This document shows, one piece after another, positions 22,549 to 33,400 of a stretch of 64,000 nt of DNA. The stretch covers positions 1-64,000 of the forward strand of contig VKHL01000032.1 of the NCBI GenBank assembly GCA_015146655.1. The letters are read 5' to 3'. Source of the stretch: Ochromonas danica (taxonomy: Eukaryota; Sar; Chrysophyceae; Chromulinales; Chromulinaceae). Below the pieces are notes generated by a model. The model was given only the letters and a program-made list of their open reading frames with translations. It had not been told where the DNA came from and ran no database searches. A program made the position numbers and the translations under genes. The first letter of the stretch is position 1. The number at the start of each line of letters is the position of its first letter.

Positions 22549-24132
22549 TCAAGTTGAGGAAGCATATACTGTGGCATCACGACGGAAAGAAGTAAATTTC
22601 GAAAAGATGAAATTCCAGTCTTTTCTCTTTCGTGAGACAACACTATTATCAGATTCCCTCCTTCGGCCTTCTTGACTAAGATTTGAAACATAGATTCTCA
22701 AGAAACGGGCCTGTTCTTCGGCTGAAAAGCATTGTCTCTTTTCGGCAACAGCAAAATAATAGATAGCAACACAGAAGGAAGCAATAAAGAAGAATGTTAT
22801 GGAGACAATTGCTTCACTGGAAAATAGCGCAAGCGTAACAACAGCAAATCCAAATATCACAAACGCAAAGATTGCACCAGAAATGCCCAGAGGGCTACGG
22901 AATGTTCGCTCCATATGATGGAAATTCTTCGCATAGATCACATAGGACACCATCAAACTCATATAGACAGGCAAAGAGCTCAACATCGAAATGTTGTAGA
23001 GCAAAGATAGAAGATTATTATGAGCATAAAACAATATCAATTCAATCGCAAAAGATAAGACGCACACAGCCACTAAAGCATGAATAGGAGTTTGATGTTG
23101 CCCATATGCTTTGCCCAACCAGGCAGGAACCAAGCCAGATCTTGCCATGGCATAAAGCTGTCGATAAGCAGCAAAGAGAAAGCAGTAGGCAACTCCAAAG
23201 ATAGCTGGGGCAAATAACAAGGAAACAAATCTATCCGGGATATTAAACAATCTCTTCGTTCCAGCAAGAAGAGGTAGATAATAATCTAAGTTATGGACAT
23301 TAGGTTGGAGACTGCCCAAGATGAGGATTAAACTATACAGTAAGAAGATCATAGAGAGTACCGAAGACATCAACACTCGTGGGATTTGTCGTGCAGGTTT
23401 GTCAGCATGACCACTTGTTAGTGTGATTATTTCAATGCCTTTGTAACACCATCCACCCACAGAAAAGTTGTTCATAAAGGACGATTCTGAGGGCCAATAT
23501 ACTGCTTCATCATTCATCCTTGCCACACCAGAGTTTCCCAAGCAGAAAACGAAAATAAAGATAATCAACCAGAGGGAAAGAAAAGCTGCGAACCTCCAAA
23601 AGTAGGGTCCATCAAGCATCATTATTATCATGGATATCAAGTAGAAGGCAAGCCAATAGAGAGGTTCGAAAGCTGACGAAGTTTGTAAAGCTGTTCTGAG
23701 GATTTGTCCGAAGACTGAGAGTGTGGCAGCAACGAAAGTAATATACTCTACAGATTCAAAGAACCCCACCATATACCCCATAAAGGGTCCCAAGACACAT
23801 CGTACATATCCATAAGATCCACCTGAAAAGGGTAAAATCGAAGCCATTTCTGCGATACAGCTAGTGAAAGCAAGATAATGGACAGCAATCAAAATACCAC
23901 AGAAAAAGAACTCCCAATACCCCATAGCAAACCCTTTTGGCCAAACCATGAAGCATTTGCCAAAGATCAGCATAGCAAAGAAATAAAGTTCTATGGGAGA
24001 GGCTCGATAAGATCGACCTTTTCCACATACGATGGAGGAGGAAGTGGAAGATGAAGGATTTTCAGCTAAGTGAGATCTCCACCATTCTTTGAGATACTGT
24101 ATCTGTTGGGTGACGGGTTGCTCAGAGTTCAT
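22549..24132 (-). CDS. APC-superfamily amino-acid/amine permease
   Basis: 527 residues from one exon, about 12 hydrophobic segments, no intron seen. A short hydrophilic N-terminus precedes TM1. The first helices carry FSGGSYGYVRCVLGPFMGYM, the conserved glycine-rich loop of amino-acid permeases (family pattern FPxSGGxYxYxxxxxG). GIEIITLTSGHADKPARQIP is the typical loop after TM6. The overall style is close to ethanolamine or cationic amino-acid permeases. The C-terminal 70 residues are hydrophilic and basic with several serines (ESDNSVVSRKRKDW), a possible regulatory tail. The substrate cannot be read from sequence. It would move amino acids or amines across the plasma membrane or an internal membrane. 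Confidence 0.88.
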   Translation of the reverse strand: MNSEQPVTQQIQYLKEWWRSHLAENPSSSTSSSIVCGKGRSYRASPIELYFFAMLIFGKCFMVWPKGFAMGYWEFFFCGILIAVHYLAFTSCIAEMASILPFSGGSYGYVRCVLGPFMGYMVGFFESVEYITFVAATLSVFGQILRTALQTSSAFEPLYWLAFYLISMIIMMLDGPYFWRFAAFLSLWLIIFIFVFCLGNSGVARMNDEAVYWPSESSFMNNFSVGGWCYKGIEIITLTSGHADKPARQIPRVLMSSVLSMIFLLYSLILILGSLQPNVHNLDYYLPLLAGTKRLFNIPDRFVSLLFAPAIFGVAYCFLFAAYRQLYAMARSGLVPAWLGKAYGQHQTPIHALVAVCVLSFAIELILFYAHNNLLSLLYNISMLSSLPVYMSLMVSYVIYAKNFHHMERTFRSPLGISGAIFAFVIFGFAVVTLALFSSEAIVSITFFFIASFCVAIYYFAVAEKRQCFSAEEQARFLRIYVSNLSQEGRRRESDNSVVSRKRKDWNFIFSKFTSFRRDATVYASST

Positions 24133-24374
24133 TCTAGCAGACCTCCGTCCTTACAGAGCAGACTGGCTTTGATTTCGTTTAACAGCGATGATGATGAACC
24201 CTAACCTGAACCCTCCACACTGTAACATTCGGAATTTCGAAAGTTTGGGTTTTCGTAGACTAGTAATGTAAAGTCTATCCACCGTAAATAACAATATACT
24301 AAACCTGTTAATAATATAATATATTAACTATCAATGTTAATAGTTAATAATAATCGCCTGTTTGACGCTAACTA

Positions 24375-25550
24375 TCAATGTCGACCCATAAAACGAATAC
24401 GGTCCATCCAATGATTGATGAAAGCTCTACTGTAGTCCCAGTTCTCTCGAGGAATTTTCTTTATTCGCTCCCATTCAGCTTGAAGTCTTGCTAGAGACAA
24501 ATCTTCCCATTTATCAAGAATTACCACTGGCAAGCTACCTCGAGTGAGTGTTTGGCCAGTTTTGGGGTTGACCAAGACATTATCACTGTCATCGTAGCAA
24601 CTCGATAAGGTAGACCTCCGCATGACAGGGATCCCTCCAAGAAGCAGAATCTCTGAGATACGATGAGTATCAAGGCCATGACCAAAAGGAGCCAAGACGA
24701 ACTTGTGATACGTGATAGCTTCCAACCATTGCGCATGGCTAAGATCTGTATGATTATACCATGGATTTTCATCTTTTGGTTGACCTTTAGGAGGAAATAC
24801 TCTTAATATAGACAACACTTTATGTCTATCAGGTACTCTTGACTTAGGATAGAAAGCAATAAGCAGCCAAGGACGCTGTTCGTCAGTCAAGTTAGCAAAA
24901 GGTCTGTTAATCACAAATCGTTGTAAAGCCTCAGTATAAAGATGAACTTGTTTGCCAATATGCCATTGTCGATTTTCAAATCCAATAGGAATACAATGAG
25001 AAAAAGTTGGTCTAGGTGAGAAAGTATAGTTTTTCCACCATAGATTTTGTGCAAAATGTGCCAAAAGTCGACCTCGTTTGTATTCCTCTGCCAAGAGATC
25101 ACTGGTGACGTATTTGGGCATACCAATACGAGGTGCGTCATCTTGCCCATCTGGAGCAGAAAGATCACCATTATGAGAGATGACAAGATAAGAGGCATTC
25201 ATACGAGGAATAACAGATTTAACGAAGAAGTCAAAGAAGTCAGTTTTGACAAAGATGATGTCGTTATCTTTCACACTGGCAGGATCCATACGACAACGAT
25301 TAGCATCTTCACAGATATGATGAGCAAAGGAACGAAAACTATCACCAGAGATGAAAGGGGTAGATGGTCTGCGATCTGTTCCGCGGTAAGAAATTCGACT
25401 TCTCTCAGTTTCTGACTTCTTGAACTCTTCGATAGCTTTCTCAGCTATTTCCTTGGTCATCAAACTTCCATAACATAGACAATATAGTAAACTCAATAAA
25501 AGTATAATAATAGAAGTATATCTTGTTCTTCTTCCTATCATGATCAACAT
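24375..25550 (-). CDS. Exostosin-like (GT47-type) glycosyltransferase
   Basis: 391 residues from the ATG at 25550; the ORF opens upstream at a TTG, which I reject. The N-terminus has one membrane anchor (YTSIIILLLSLLYCLCYGSL) after a short basic head, giving a type II Golgi topology. The rest is lumenal with potential N-glycosylation sites (NAS, NYT, NLT, NHT). The C-terminal half has the exostosin signature: KFVLAPFGHGLDTHRISEIL and LLGGIPVMRR, followed by PVVILDKWEDL. Such enzymes transfer sugars to polysaccharides or glycoproteins; donor and acceptor are unknown. The 5' ends of this gene and the Stealth gene face each other 148 bp apart. Confidence 0.85.
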   Translation of the reverse strand: MLIMIGRRTRYTSIIILLLSLLYCLCYGSLMTKEIAEKAIEEFKKSETERSRISYRGTDRRPSTPFISGDSFRSFAHHICEDANRCRMDPASVKDNDIIFVKTDFFDFFVKSVIPRMNASYLVISHNGDLSAPDGQDDAPRIGMPKYVTSDLLAEEYKRGRLLAHFAQNLWWKNYTFSPRPTFSHCIPIGFENRQWHIGKQVHLYTEALQRFVINRPFANLTDEQRPWLLIAFYPKSRVPDRHKVLSILRVFPPKGQPKDENPWYNHTDLSHAQWLEAITYHKFVLAPFGHGLDTHRISEILLLGGIPVMRRSTLSSCYDDSDNVLVNPKTGQTLTRGSLPVVILDKWEDLSLARLQAEWERIKKIPRENWDYSRAFINHWMDRIRFMGRH

Positions 25551-25698
25551 TCCAACATATTCCACCGAAACAATCAACTGATTCCAACCAAACAAGAGAC
25601 AATTAAGCTATTACATAACATAAATTGGTCTATTTCATTAAATTTGTTGGGCCAAGTGGAAGGCAATCGCATAGATCTCGTCTATCCTAGGGTTGGTG

Positions 25699-28600
25699 AT
25701 GGTTGTTCTATTAAAAGCTATACAACGAAGGTGTTATACCTTTCTAAACACAACATGGGGATTTATCTTCTTTGTCTTATTAAACTATGTTTTGATCATC
25801 TCATTTGTTCGCTTTCTTCAGTCTCAAGATCCTTGTAGGTAGGTACCCTTGGTTCCCTGGTCATCATCATCTTCCATCTAACCTCTTTCTTTGTCTAACT
25901 GTCCAGATTGAGAGGGAGTGGTGGTATGCACTGTAGCACTGTCAACTTTCTGGATAATATCGGAAATGTTCGCTCGGAAGTCTATCGGGCCTATGGACCC
26001 ATCGATGTGGTCTATACATGGGTGAATGGTTCTGATCCTCGATGGCTTGCTAAGAAGAATTATTGGGCTGAGAAGTATTCCTCACGTTTCCCTCCTTCTC
26101 CACCTCTCAATATGTCTGCTGCCAACAATACCAACAATACCAACAACAGCACGGATAGTAGCAATAATAATACGCATGATGAAGATGAAGTAATGTCTGA
26201 TAATCGATATCGTGATAGTGAAGAGTTAAGATATTCTTTACGATCTATTGTGAAATATGCTCCATGGGTACGTCACATCTACCTGGTGACAGACAACCAG
26301 TTACCATATTGGCTCAACCTAGAAACAGGGAAATTAACTGTTGTCTCTCATGAAACCATCTTCCGAAATACCTCTCATTTACCTGTCTTTAGTTCTCCAG
26401 CTATTGAGGCTAACTTACATAACATTCCTGGATTATCTGATTATTTCATCTATTTTAATGATGATGTCTTTCTAGGAGCACCTGCTCTGCCTGAAGATTT
26501 TATCTCTTTATCAGGTTTACAACGATTTATAATGGCTTGGGAAGTACCTAAATGTGCTCCTGGATGCTCAGATACTTGGATTGGTGATGGATATTGTGAT
26601 AAAGCATGTAATGTGAGTGAGTGTAATTGGGATTACCCGGATTGTATAAATGGCTCGAATGTCATGTCTTCTAGCTATGGCTCATCATCTAGTAGCGGCA
26701 GTCATCATATGCAGACTATCGTACAGTGCTCTTCAGGATGTCCTGATTCGTGGTTGGCTGATAAGATTTGTGATCAGCGTTGCAATAACTATGAGTGTGG
26801 CTTCGATATGGGTGATTGTAGTATTCATTTGATCAAAGATGGATATCCAAGTCTTGCTCTTTCCAAACAAAACACGTTTCTCAGTGCTGAAAACCATGTT
26901 GAAAGCGAAAGTAGTTTTGGTTATGATTATTCCGAGTATTACCCTTGGCATGAAGTGCCTGATGAAGGACACGAATGGTTTTCATCACTTCCGCAAGATC
27001 GGCAAGAAGAACACAGATTGTCTCATCTCCACCATCATTCGTCAACAAACAAAGCGGTCAAAGATGCTACTTTGACAGTGCCTTATGGTACTCGACTAGC
27101 GTATTTTGATCTAGGCTATCTGGAAGAAGTTTTCCGACTGCTTGGAAACATCAATAGTAACTTATCCCAAAGCAATGTGAGTGCGACCGAAACTGTCGAG
27201 AGAGAAGTGAAACTCAAGTTTGTCAACGTGGAACATGACGATATAACTAACGAAGTTGTTCATGTTGCTACCCTTCTGCTCCGCCATCGCTTGCTGGTTG
27301 TCTTGCTTCATACAGATGATGAGCACTATCAGTCTTTACAACAAAAACAGGACATTCATCGTCTCTCCCCTTTTCCATTTGCGGTTTCATTCACTATTAC
27401 AGTTAATGATGAGCTATCACCTAATCCTCCTTTGATGCTTTCTTGTCGTTTGATGGTATCACAAAGAGAACAGTACTTGATGAGTAGTGAACTATCTTCC
27501 TCATTAGATAGCACTGCTCTCTATGTGGCAGGAAGGCGAAGTGCTTATTCTCTTGGAATGAGAGAAGTATCTCAAGGACATTATCGCTATCCAGAAGAGT
27601 TGGAGATTGATATTCTTCCGTTGCCCTTGCGGATCGAATCTTTGCCTTCCACTTTGGATGAGAGCAATAAGACCATTGTTAACAGTCCTCACTCTAGTGA
27701 TACTGTATTAGTTATGACGTTGCAAAATAATCTATCAGCTTCGTTTGAGGTATTGGGAATTCGCAACTGCGACGAAATCTTTGTGAAAACTGTTTTGAGC
27801 TTCTATACTGACTTACCGTCCAAACTGGAAGGACAGGAAATTGAGAAAGTAAACTCGAATTCGACAGCCAATTCTTTTAGGCGACTCCTTCCACTTTGCT
27901 CTCTTCTACTCAACTATGAAGTTGATAAGCAAGTCTTTTATCCATTACCCGCTGTGGATAGCGTAAATGATAGTCTAACGTCTAGTTGGCAACATTCAAA
28001 AGTTGGTTATGATGCATTTTTGTTTTCTTCTGCAGCAACTCATTTGTTGCAGCGAAATGGTCTCTACAAAATGCGTAAGGAAATCAACAACAATCCAAGA
28101 GTATTATTAGGTTTGCCTAGTTTGATTCCGTCAATTCAGAATAATCGATCGGAAGGATACTTCCACTTTCATGTTCAGATTGTTCAAGGGAAAATGTCAG
28201 AATGTGAATTGCTGCAGTCAGAGGTCGAAAATAACGATGATGGATGTAATGGTCATCCTTTAGCATTTTTTAGTGGCCTGGTGCGCTTGAAGAACAGTAT
28301 CTTATTGATGCCGTCCGTTTCAACAGCCACTCAGAGGGAAGAATTAGAAGGTGTTGGTGAAATCATGCGAGATTCTGCTATACCTGTTGACTCGGTTGAT
28401 TCGAATATTAGTGCCGTCAATACAACTAAAGAAATTGTCACAAACAGTAGTGAGACAACACCTGTCGCTCTTGATAATTTGCCTGCCGAAGTGGAAAGTG
28501 TCTTGAAAAACACTTCAGAACCACAACATGAAAACATTGATCAAGATGCGCGCAGATTGGCTTCCTCGTCGTCGCATGCTAACTTCATCGAAGATGTGTG

Positions 28601-30221
28601 GAAGGCGATGATTCATGGACTGGAGGCTTTTGATTTGGCACATTCTTCCTTTTCCTTTCTCTCACCTTGGCATGTTTCCAAAAGGCAAGGTAAACAGGCT
28701 ACAAGAAGATCATCCAATCGCTTGTATCTGCAAAATCTTTTCAGCGCTTTTCACCTAGAATCGCTCGAAGAAGATGAGGTGAATATTGCCAGAAGATCCA
28801 ATTCTCGCCGCCGTTTAGACACCTATGCACAGTCTCTGATTCATGTTAACCGACTCTATAACAAGGAATTCGGTTTGGAAAACCGCAAAGTTCCTGCACA
28901 CGTTCCCCATTTTATAGCAAAGAGGTATGCCGAGGAGATGCAATCATTCTATCCCGCTCAATGGGATCACACATCTAGCAATCGCTTTCGATCTGGAGAT
29001 GATATGCAATATGCTTTCTCTTATTATTATTGGGTCATTAATAGGCACAAGAAGGTCCGCTATGACCTGTTGTATTATTTGCAAACCTACGTCGACAGTG
29101 ATGGGGATGGCCATATCAACAACAATGAGATGAGAACCTTGGCTAACATATATTTCCAACATTCGGCCTCTAATGAGGAGATGGAGAATCTGTTTTCTAT
29201 GCTTAATAACTGTACCGCAAATAATGCAAATGAGACGGGTTTGTTACATCATCATAGTTTACGATACTCCACTCCCCTAGGTGAGGTACAAAAGACCTAT
29301 TCTATTCGTCTGCATCCTCGGCTGGATGAAGTGGTAGGCTGCAATGAGCTGAAAGAAGGATTATATAGTGCGATCCAATGGCAGCAAGTTTATGGCAATC
29401 CAATGATTCTTTCTGATAGAGACTATGTCGCTTTTGAAATGATAAACGACAATTACTCTACCACGGTGCAGCAGCTCGATTCCATTCGAGCTCGTCAAAG
29501 CAAGTTTATTTGTGTAAACGACAACATGAAGCACCCTTCGGAGGAGTTGATGGGCGAGCTTCGGGCGTTCTTTCTATCTTTCTTTCCCCAGCCATCAATC
29601 TTTGAACTGCCGAAGGAAAACTCTAACCCCACGCTCTATCTTGATGAGTATCTGGCTTTAAAAAAGAAAAGAGAAGAAGATTATGTCTCGACTTGGATGG
29701 AACGTTTTGAACAAACTGCTTATAAATGGACTCATTCCTTCAGAATGGAGGTGGTCAAGATTTTGCGCGATTATACATTTCGTCTCTATGCATCCTTCTC
29801 TGAATTATCGCCATCAGACGGGCAAGAGAGATATTCTTCCGTGGAAGAGCGCCGAAGGAAGCAGCATTTAGATGAGCTTACTGTCGGGTTACATCATCGA
29901 CCATCTCTGCCCTCTGAGTCTTCAGCAACACGTCCTCGAGCTTTTATACCCGAGATAGGCTTCAATAGAGGAAATATAGATAAACTATCTGGACCAGAAA
30001 ATAGTAGCCTGCATTTGGCTTTGTTTTGTGGAGTCATCGGAATTGTGTTGACTTACTTAATGCGGAGGATGCTTCGACGACGGGTGGAAGCAACGACAAT
30101 AACCACCGCTGTCTCTGATTCTGTAGTACTACCATCTACTTCGGAAGAAACATCCAAAGAGAAAGGACCTTCCAATACACTTTCCCAGTCTAATGGGCCT
30201 GAGAAGAAGAAAAGGAAATAA
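25699..30221 (+). CDS. Stealth/GNPTAB-like sugar-phosphotransferase
   Basis: Exon 1 is 25699-25838 and exon 2 is 25907-30221 (68-bp GT-AG intron, phase 2), 1484 residues. Exon 1 encodes a membrane anchor (MVVLLKAIQRRCYTFL then a hydrophobic helix) that resembles the start of animal GNPTAB. Stealth region 1 is IDVVYTWVNGSDP (about residue 78). Region 2 is RDSEELRYSLRSIVKYAPWV with YLVTDNQLPYWL and YFNDDVFLG. Two LNR/Notch repeats follow (about 261-293 and 321-352, each with six cysteines). Region 3 is VPAHVPHFIAKR and the DDMQYAFSYYYWV stretch. Next come an EF-hand (DSDGDGHINNNE, about 1110) and region 4 (FICVNDNMKHPSEE). A C-terminal membrane helix precedes a basic tail. GNPTAB adds GlcNAc-1-phosphate to lysosomal enzymes. 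Here the substrate is unknown, but the layout is nearly that of the animal enzyme. Confidence 0.92.
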
Positions 30222-30805
30222 ATAATGTGTAAATCAACAGTTAAACCGGGCATAAATCAACAAAGTCCCCCCATTTCTCTTGGATTCAAAAATTCAAAAT
30301 GGTGTTAACTTCCCACACACCATCTTCTTTCCTGTCCACCACGTTGCGGGTGGAAGAGTTGCAGCTTGGTGCGTCAAGTTGCAGCTGCAGCCACTCGATT
30401 TCTGTGGTTTCAGTTTTGGCCTCCCCCGCTGCCCATCGGCCCCCCGCGACAACGCGAACTGTTCACTCAACCAGCAAGAGTGATCGAAGTTCATCATTCC
30501 AGCCTCTTTGCCCAACCCACCCCTGTCAAGAAGGGAACTGTGGGGACGTTTGCCTGGCTCTACTCCTGCCTCTTGACGTCTTTTGATTGGACAGGATAGG
30601 ATTTATTATCGTTAGATTCCTTTGGGTGTTGAAGAAGAAAGTTATCCAATTTTCCGAAGGTGAATTATCAAATCGCCGTGATCGACCTTCTGAGAAAAGA
30701 AAGAACTTCTTCTGATTCGTCCTGTTTGAAAAAAAATTCGACTATTTCTTACAAGAGGGATTATTATAATTATTGTTATTATAATTATTACCTTAGTAAA
30801 TAAAT
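30222..30805. other. Intergenic region upstream of the Wee1 gene
   Basis: About 584 bp between two plus-strand genes. The first third is more GC-rich (CTTGGTGCGTCAAGTTGCAG area). The last 60 bp is a TTATTATAA-type AT-rich stretch just before the kinase start, a plausible promoter or 5' UTR. The overlapping short ORFs on both strands have no features. Confidence 0.4.
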
Positions 30806-32444
30806 ATGAAGCGTGTTCATGAAGATGACGAGCCTGCACATTCCTCTCTGCGGAGAACAGTTCAGCTTATGCGAAGAGAGACGCGCGTCTGTGTAACTCC
30901 TCGAATGAGCACCCCTCCGTTGGTTTCCACTGCTTGCTTCGTTCCAATTATGCATACAAATCGTGGAAGTCCTATTACTGACCGTGTCACCGCTAGCACG
31001 AGCTCCTCTCGTGGAACAACTCCTCCAGAGCGAATCAGTGATGACATTGTTCATTCGATATACCACTTAAAAAGTGAATCACTTTTTGGAAGCCATGAGA
31101 GCGAGTTGAATTTCAACAGCAAAATTCGAAAACTATCTTTCGATGACACTGACTATGAAGAAGATGAAGGTGCTCGATGGCCTCAAGTACGCAATATGTT
31201 ATGCAATATGTCGGTAATGGATGATTTTCCTTCTCAACCGTCGTATTTTAGGAATCGGAGCAGTCCTATTACTGCTATATTGTCGAATTGGAATAATGCG
31301 ATGATTAGGTCTCGCCCTACCACTCCTCAATTTTCGTCCGCAACAATGTTATCCTTGAAGCATTCTCCAAATGGTTTGTTGTTAATTCAAACCGGGGATT
31401 CGAGCTCTTTTTCCGAAATGGTTAACCCCTTTCTTCCAACGCCATCCCCTAGTCGACCTTCCGCGAAGTCGTTTCTTGCTTATAATATCCAAAGTATGTT
31501 GGGAAAAGGGATGTCTTCCGAAGTTTTCAAAGTGGAAGACCCTAATAATCGTCGGAAATATGCTATAAAACGATCAAAGAATGATTCTGCTCGTATGGAA
31601 GTGGTCAAGCGTCAGCGCAAGTCGTTTGTTATGGAAGTTGAAACATTCCACATGCTTCATCGTAGTCACTGCCCAAACATTCCGCATATCTATAATGCTT
31701 GGGAAGAAGAAAATCACTACTATTTGCTAATGGAATGTGCATTGTACGGATCTGTGCAGGATATGTTGGTGTCTCATGTTCAGCGACAATTGCTTACGAC
31801 ACATGAAGTTATTGGGCACATTCTACACGATATATGTCAGGCTCTACAGCATCTTCATGGAGTAGGTATTGTTCATCTTGATATCAAGCCGGCCAATATG
31901 CTTATTTTCGATCATGGTACTGTCAAGTTGACGGATTTTGGTCATGTCCATATTCCGGATAAGAGAGAAGGTTGTGAAGGTGATAGAAGGTAAATGTTTT
32001 GCTTCTTCTTGTATGTAGCCGAGGTTAATGTGCTATTTGATGTTGGTTAGGTATGTGGCCAAAGAACTTCCTTTAGTGGAGCGCTGGAAACCCGAACCTT
32101 CTGCGGACATTTTCTCGTTGGGAGCTAGCCTTTTCTCTATGGCGTTTCCTTCTTATTCCATGCCTTGTGAAGGTGACGAGTGGCTGGCTCTCCGTTCGAA
32201 TGAGTATCCCCCCTTACCAACGCATCTAGGCTCTGGTCTAAATCAGTTAATCGCCGACTGCTTGCAAAGTGATCCGGCGAAACGGCCCACTGCGCAGAAT
32301 TTGCTTTGTCGAAACCTTGTCGTTAAGCGCACTGATCTAATCTCCTATTTGGTGAGACACGATCTAACTGTGGAAGATTTCCCTCCACTAGTTGAGCTCA
32401 ATCGATCGACTAGCTTTACAGCAGCGATGTCAACACAGCAGTAG
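30806..32444 (+). CDS. Wee1/Myt1-family protein kinase
   Basis: Two exons (30806-31989, 32051-32444), GT-AG, phase 2, 525 residues. Wee1/Myt1 kinases phosphorylate CDK1 on its inhibitory Tyr (and Thr) and delay mitosis. The N-terminal 225 residues are Ser/Pro/Thr-rich with several S/T-P sites (TPRMSTPP, TPSPSRPS), likely CDK or regulatory targets. The kinase domain has GKGMSSEVFKV (Gly loop), KYAIKRSK (catalytic Lys), the Wee1-type catalytic loop HLDIKPANML, DFGHVH, and EGDRRYVAKEL across the intron, equivalent to the EGD-RY-x-A-x-E element of Wee1. It ends with DPAKRPTAQNLL. No membrane helix like animal Myt1 is seen, so Wee1 is favoured. Confidence 0.9.
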
Positions 32445-33400
32445 AAATTTCTGGAAAGCTGCTGCTCAATCTCAATAATCTTTCCTTGTCATAATGGATC
32501 TCAGCGTTGTTTTGCGTCGCCTCGTGATTCCTATTTGTCTTCTTGATGATTAATAGCAGAATGGTTAACTCTTGGAAGAACTTTCATCGACTACTACTTT
32601 CTGTTAACCCATGTGTGTCTCCGACGGTTTGAAGATGACAACATCTTCGGACTTCCACCAATCTGATTCTATGTTGATGTGATTGGTGGACCACTTTTTC
32701 TTTTTGAAATAGCCTCTGGTGATTGAACACCTAAGTTGTTTTGAGCGTGCTCAGTGGTATATATTGTGGTGATTGCTATATTACTTGTTAGTACTTGTTT
32801 ATACTCTTCATGCGGTATAAACGGTGATTGGTACACATGTACCTCAGATATGTATGACCCTTACATACAATCTGTTCTATTTTAGTGTGACTTTTTAGGA
32901 TTGCAAATTAGGAACTCTTCTTTCAGATTTTGCTTTGTTATCAGTAGCGCAGTTTAGTTGTTGTCGAGCTTTAGTTATCACTGCTTTTTTCTTGCTGGTG
33001 AAGCAACATAAATTACTCTCCATGTTTCTTTGATAAATTGATCATGTCCAGAATAAGTGCCATACATGCTTTCCTATGAATGTTGGATCGCTTTTCTGGA
33101 GGCTGTAAACCTTGCAGCAGGTTGGTTGTTTTGAAGACGACCAAACTGCTTCAAGGTGCCTATTTTAAATCAAAACTATATCAAGGGGGGTTGGGTCTAG
33201 ATCAACTTTAACACACGATTATTTTATGATGTTTGCAGGAAGTGTGTGATATTTGTAGTTATAATTTAGATGAGTCATGGAATGAAATGCTTTGTGTAGC
33301 ACTGGTATGTAACTATTAAATGTATTCAATGCAAATCATAAACATCAACGTTATCTTTATTTACACGGACTTATATTGTATAATACATATCACGGCAATC
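32445..33400. other. Intergenic region between convergent genes
   Basis: About 950 bp of AT-rich sequence between the 3' ends of the kinase gene and the N-myristoylated protein gene. No ORF with features, repeat or RNA gene was found. Unusually long for a convergent spacer in this window. Confidence 0.4.

Noticed and set aside
30294-30599. Overlapping ORFs upstream of the Wee1 gene
   Set aside because: Three frames on two strands are open together in a GC-richer patch; no domain or codon pattern favours one.
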